Assembly (NCBI GenBank): GCA_003488415.1 | Contig: DNLQ01000259.1 | Coordinates: forward strand, 1 to 6,590 | Source of the DNA: Ruminococcus sp. | Lineage (GTDB): Bacteria > Bacillota > Clostridia > Oscillospirales > Ruminococcaceae | Length of the DNA: 6,590 bases | Direction of reading: 5' to 3' | In this document: in pieces, positions 5,884 to 6,590 of the stretch | Layout of the letters: every line of letters begins with the position of its first letter | How positions within the stretch are numbered: position 1 is the stretch's first letter | Program-made: the position numbers and the translations under genes | The notes under the pieces: model-generated | Database searches by the model: none | What the model saw: the letters and a program-made list of their open reading frames with translations, nothing else | Told to the model about the DNA's origin: nothing

Positions 5884-6590
5884 ATGGCTAAAAAGGAACT
5901 TAACAAAAAGTCAGACGTAGTGCGTGCAGATACCGAAGAGGGAAAGAAGCAGGCTCTTGCCAGCGCACTGAAGGTCATCACTAAGAAGTACGGCGAGGGC
6001 GCTGTAATGCGCCTGGGACAGACTACCACCCTCAACGTGGCTGCTATCCCCACAGGCTCACTGACTCTGGATATGGCGCTTGGTATAGGCGGAGTCCCCA
6101 GAGGACGTATCGTTGAGATCTACGGACCGGAAAGCTCCGGTAAGACTACCGTTGCGCTCTCAGTTATCGCCCAGGCACAGAAGCTGGGCGGCGAGGTGGC
6201 TTTCATCGACGTTGAACACGCTCTCGATCCGGTATACGCCCAGGCTCTCGGCGTGAATATCGACGACCTGCTGGTCTCTCAGCCCGACAGCGGTGAGCAG
6301 GCTCTTGAGATCGCCGAAGCCCTGATACGCTCAGGCGCTATCGACGTTATCGTTCTCGACTCCATTGCCGCCATGACTACCCGTGCAGAGATCGACGGAG
6401 ATATGGGCGACCTCCATGTAGGTCAGCTCGCAAGACTTATGTCCCAGGCTATGCGCAAGCTCACTGCCGCTATATCCAAGTCCAACTGCGTTGCTATATT
6501 CATCAACCAGATACGTGAAAAGATCGGCGTCATGTACGGCAACCCGGAGACCACCCCCGGCGGCCGCGCGCTGAAGTTCTACGCCTCCGT
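5884..6590 (+). CDS. recA: RecA recombinase, N-terminal part (cut by the right edge)
   Basis: The frame is open from ATG 5884 to the window end, 235 whole codons of a protein usually near 350-380. RecA forms ATP-dependent filaments on single-stranded DNA, drives strand exchange and triggers LexA self-cleavage. Visible parts are the polymerisation helix (KKQALASALKVITKKYG, from residue 21), Walker A GPESSGKTT (81-89), catalytic Glu111 in DVEHALDP, Walker B ending at Asp159, and the start of loop L2 with Gln209 in FINQI, then GNPETTPGGRALKFYAS. These align with E. coli RecA with a constant offset of 15, so there is an N-terminal extension of about 14 residues and no internal gap. Around loop L1 the sequence is unusual: TT where T/V-P is expected, Leu177 for the usual Ser, and Gln-Leu (181-182) where Leu-Gln or Leu-Ala is normal. 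The gene starts two bases after prmC, and no SOS box was found nearby. Confidence 0.97.
   Translation, partial: MAKKELNKKSDVVRADTEEGKKQALASALKVITKKYGEGAVMRLGQTTTLNVAAIPTGSLTLDMALGIGGVPRGRIVEIYGPESSGKTTVALSVIAQAQKLGGEVAFIDVEHALDPVYAQALGVNIDDLLVSQPDSGEQALEIAEALIRSGAIDVIVLDSIAAMTTRAEIDGDMGDLHVGQLARLMSQAMRKLTAAISKSNCVAIFINQIREKIGVMYGNPETTPGGRALKFYAS

Overview
The window reads as one stretch of chromosome from an anaerobic, low-oxygen-lifestyle Firmicute, most likely a Ruminococcus or close relative in the Oscillospiraceae. This rests on the protein styles (a clostridial-type citrate synthase, a YqhQ/DUF1385 protein next to PrmC, a RecA with Firmicute-type motifs), the strong AAGGAGG-type ribosome binding sites, and the short lipoprotein signal peptide of a Gram-positive cell. 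The genus is an inference from pattern, not a database match. All seven genes lie on the + strand with very short gaps. There is no mobile element, CRISPR array, tRNA or rRNA, and no gene-free stretch longer than 40 bases.

Layout. Bases 1-573 hold the C-terminal 190 residues of citrate synthase, cut by the left edge. A 440-residue lipoprotein with three calcium-loop-like motifs follows (595-1917), then an OmpR/PhoB-type response regulator (1958-2659) and its membrane histidine kinase (2659-4068), which overlap by one base. After 38 bases comes a YqhQ/DUF1385 membrane protein (4107-5033), then prmC, the release-factor glutamine methyltransferase (5030-5881), overlapping by four bases. recA starts two bases after the prmC stop (5884) and runs off the right edge.

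How the genes may work together. The regulator and kinase form a cognate two-component system whose signal cannot be read from the sequence. The kinase has an extracytoplasmic domain of about 130 residues. The lipoprotein just upstream would sit on the same membrane face and may be an accessory sensor or a target, but this is a guess from position. The yqhQ-prmC pair is a recurring Firmicute neighbourhood, usually close to prfA. Here recA follows directly and no SOS box was found just upstream.

No clear new biological system is visible; most of the window is ordinary housekeeping and signalling. The best leads are an 11-codon open frame with a good ribosome binding site that bridges citrate synthase and the lipoprotein, the regular ~107-residue spacing of acidic loops in the lipoprotein, two abutting hairpins at its 3' end, a perfect 12-base tandem duplication carrying the prmC ribosome binding site, and unusual residues around loop L1 of RecA.
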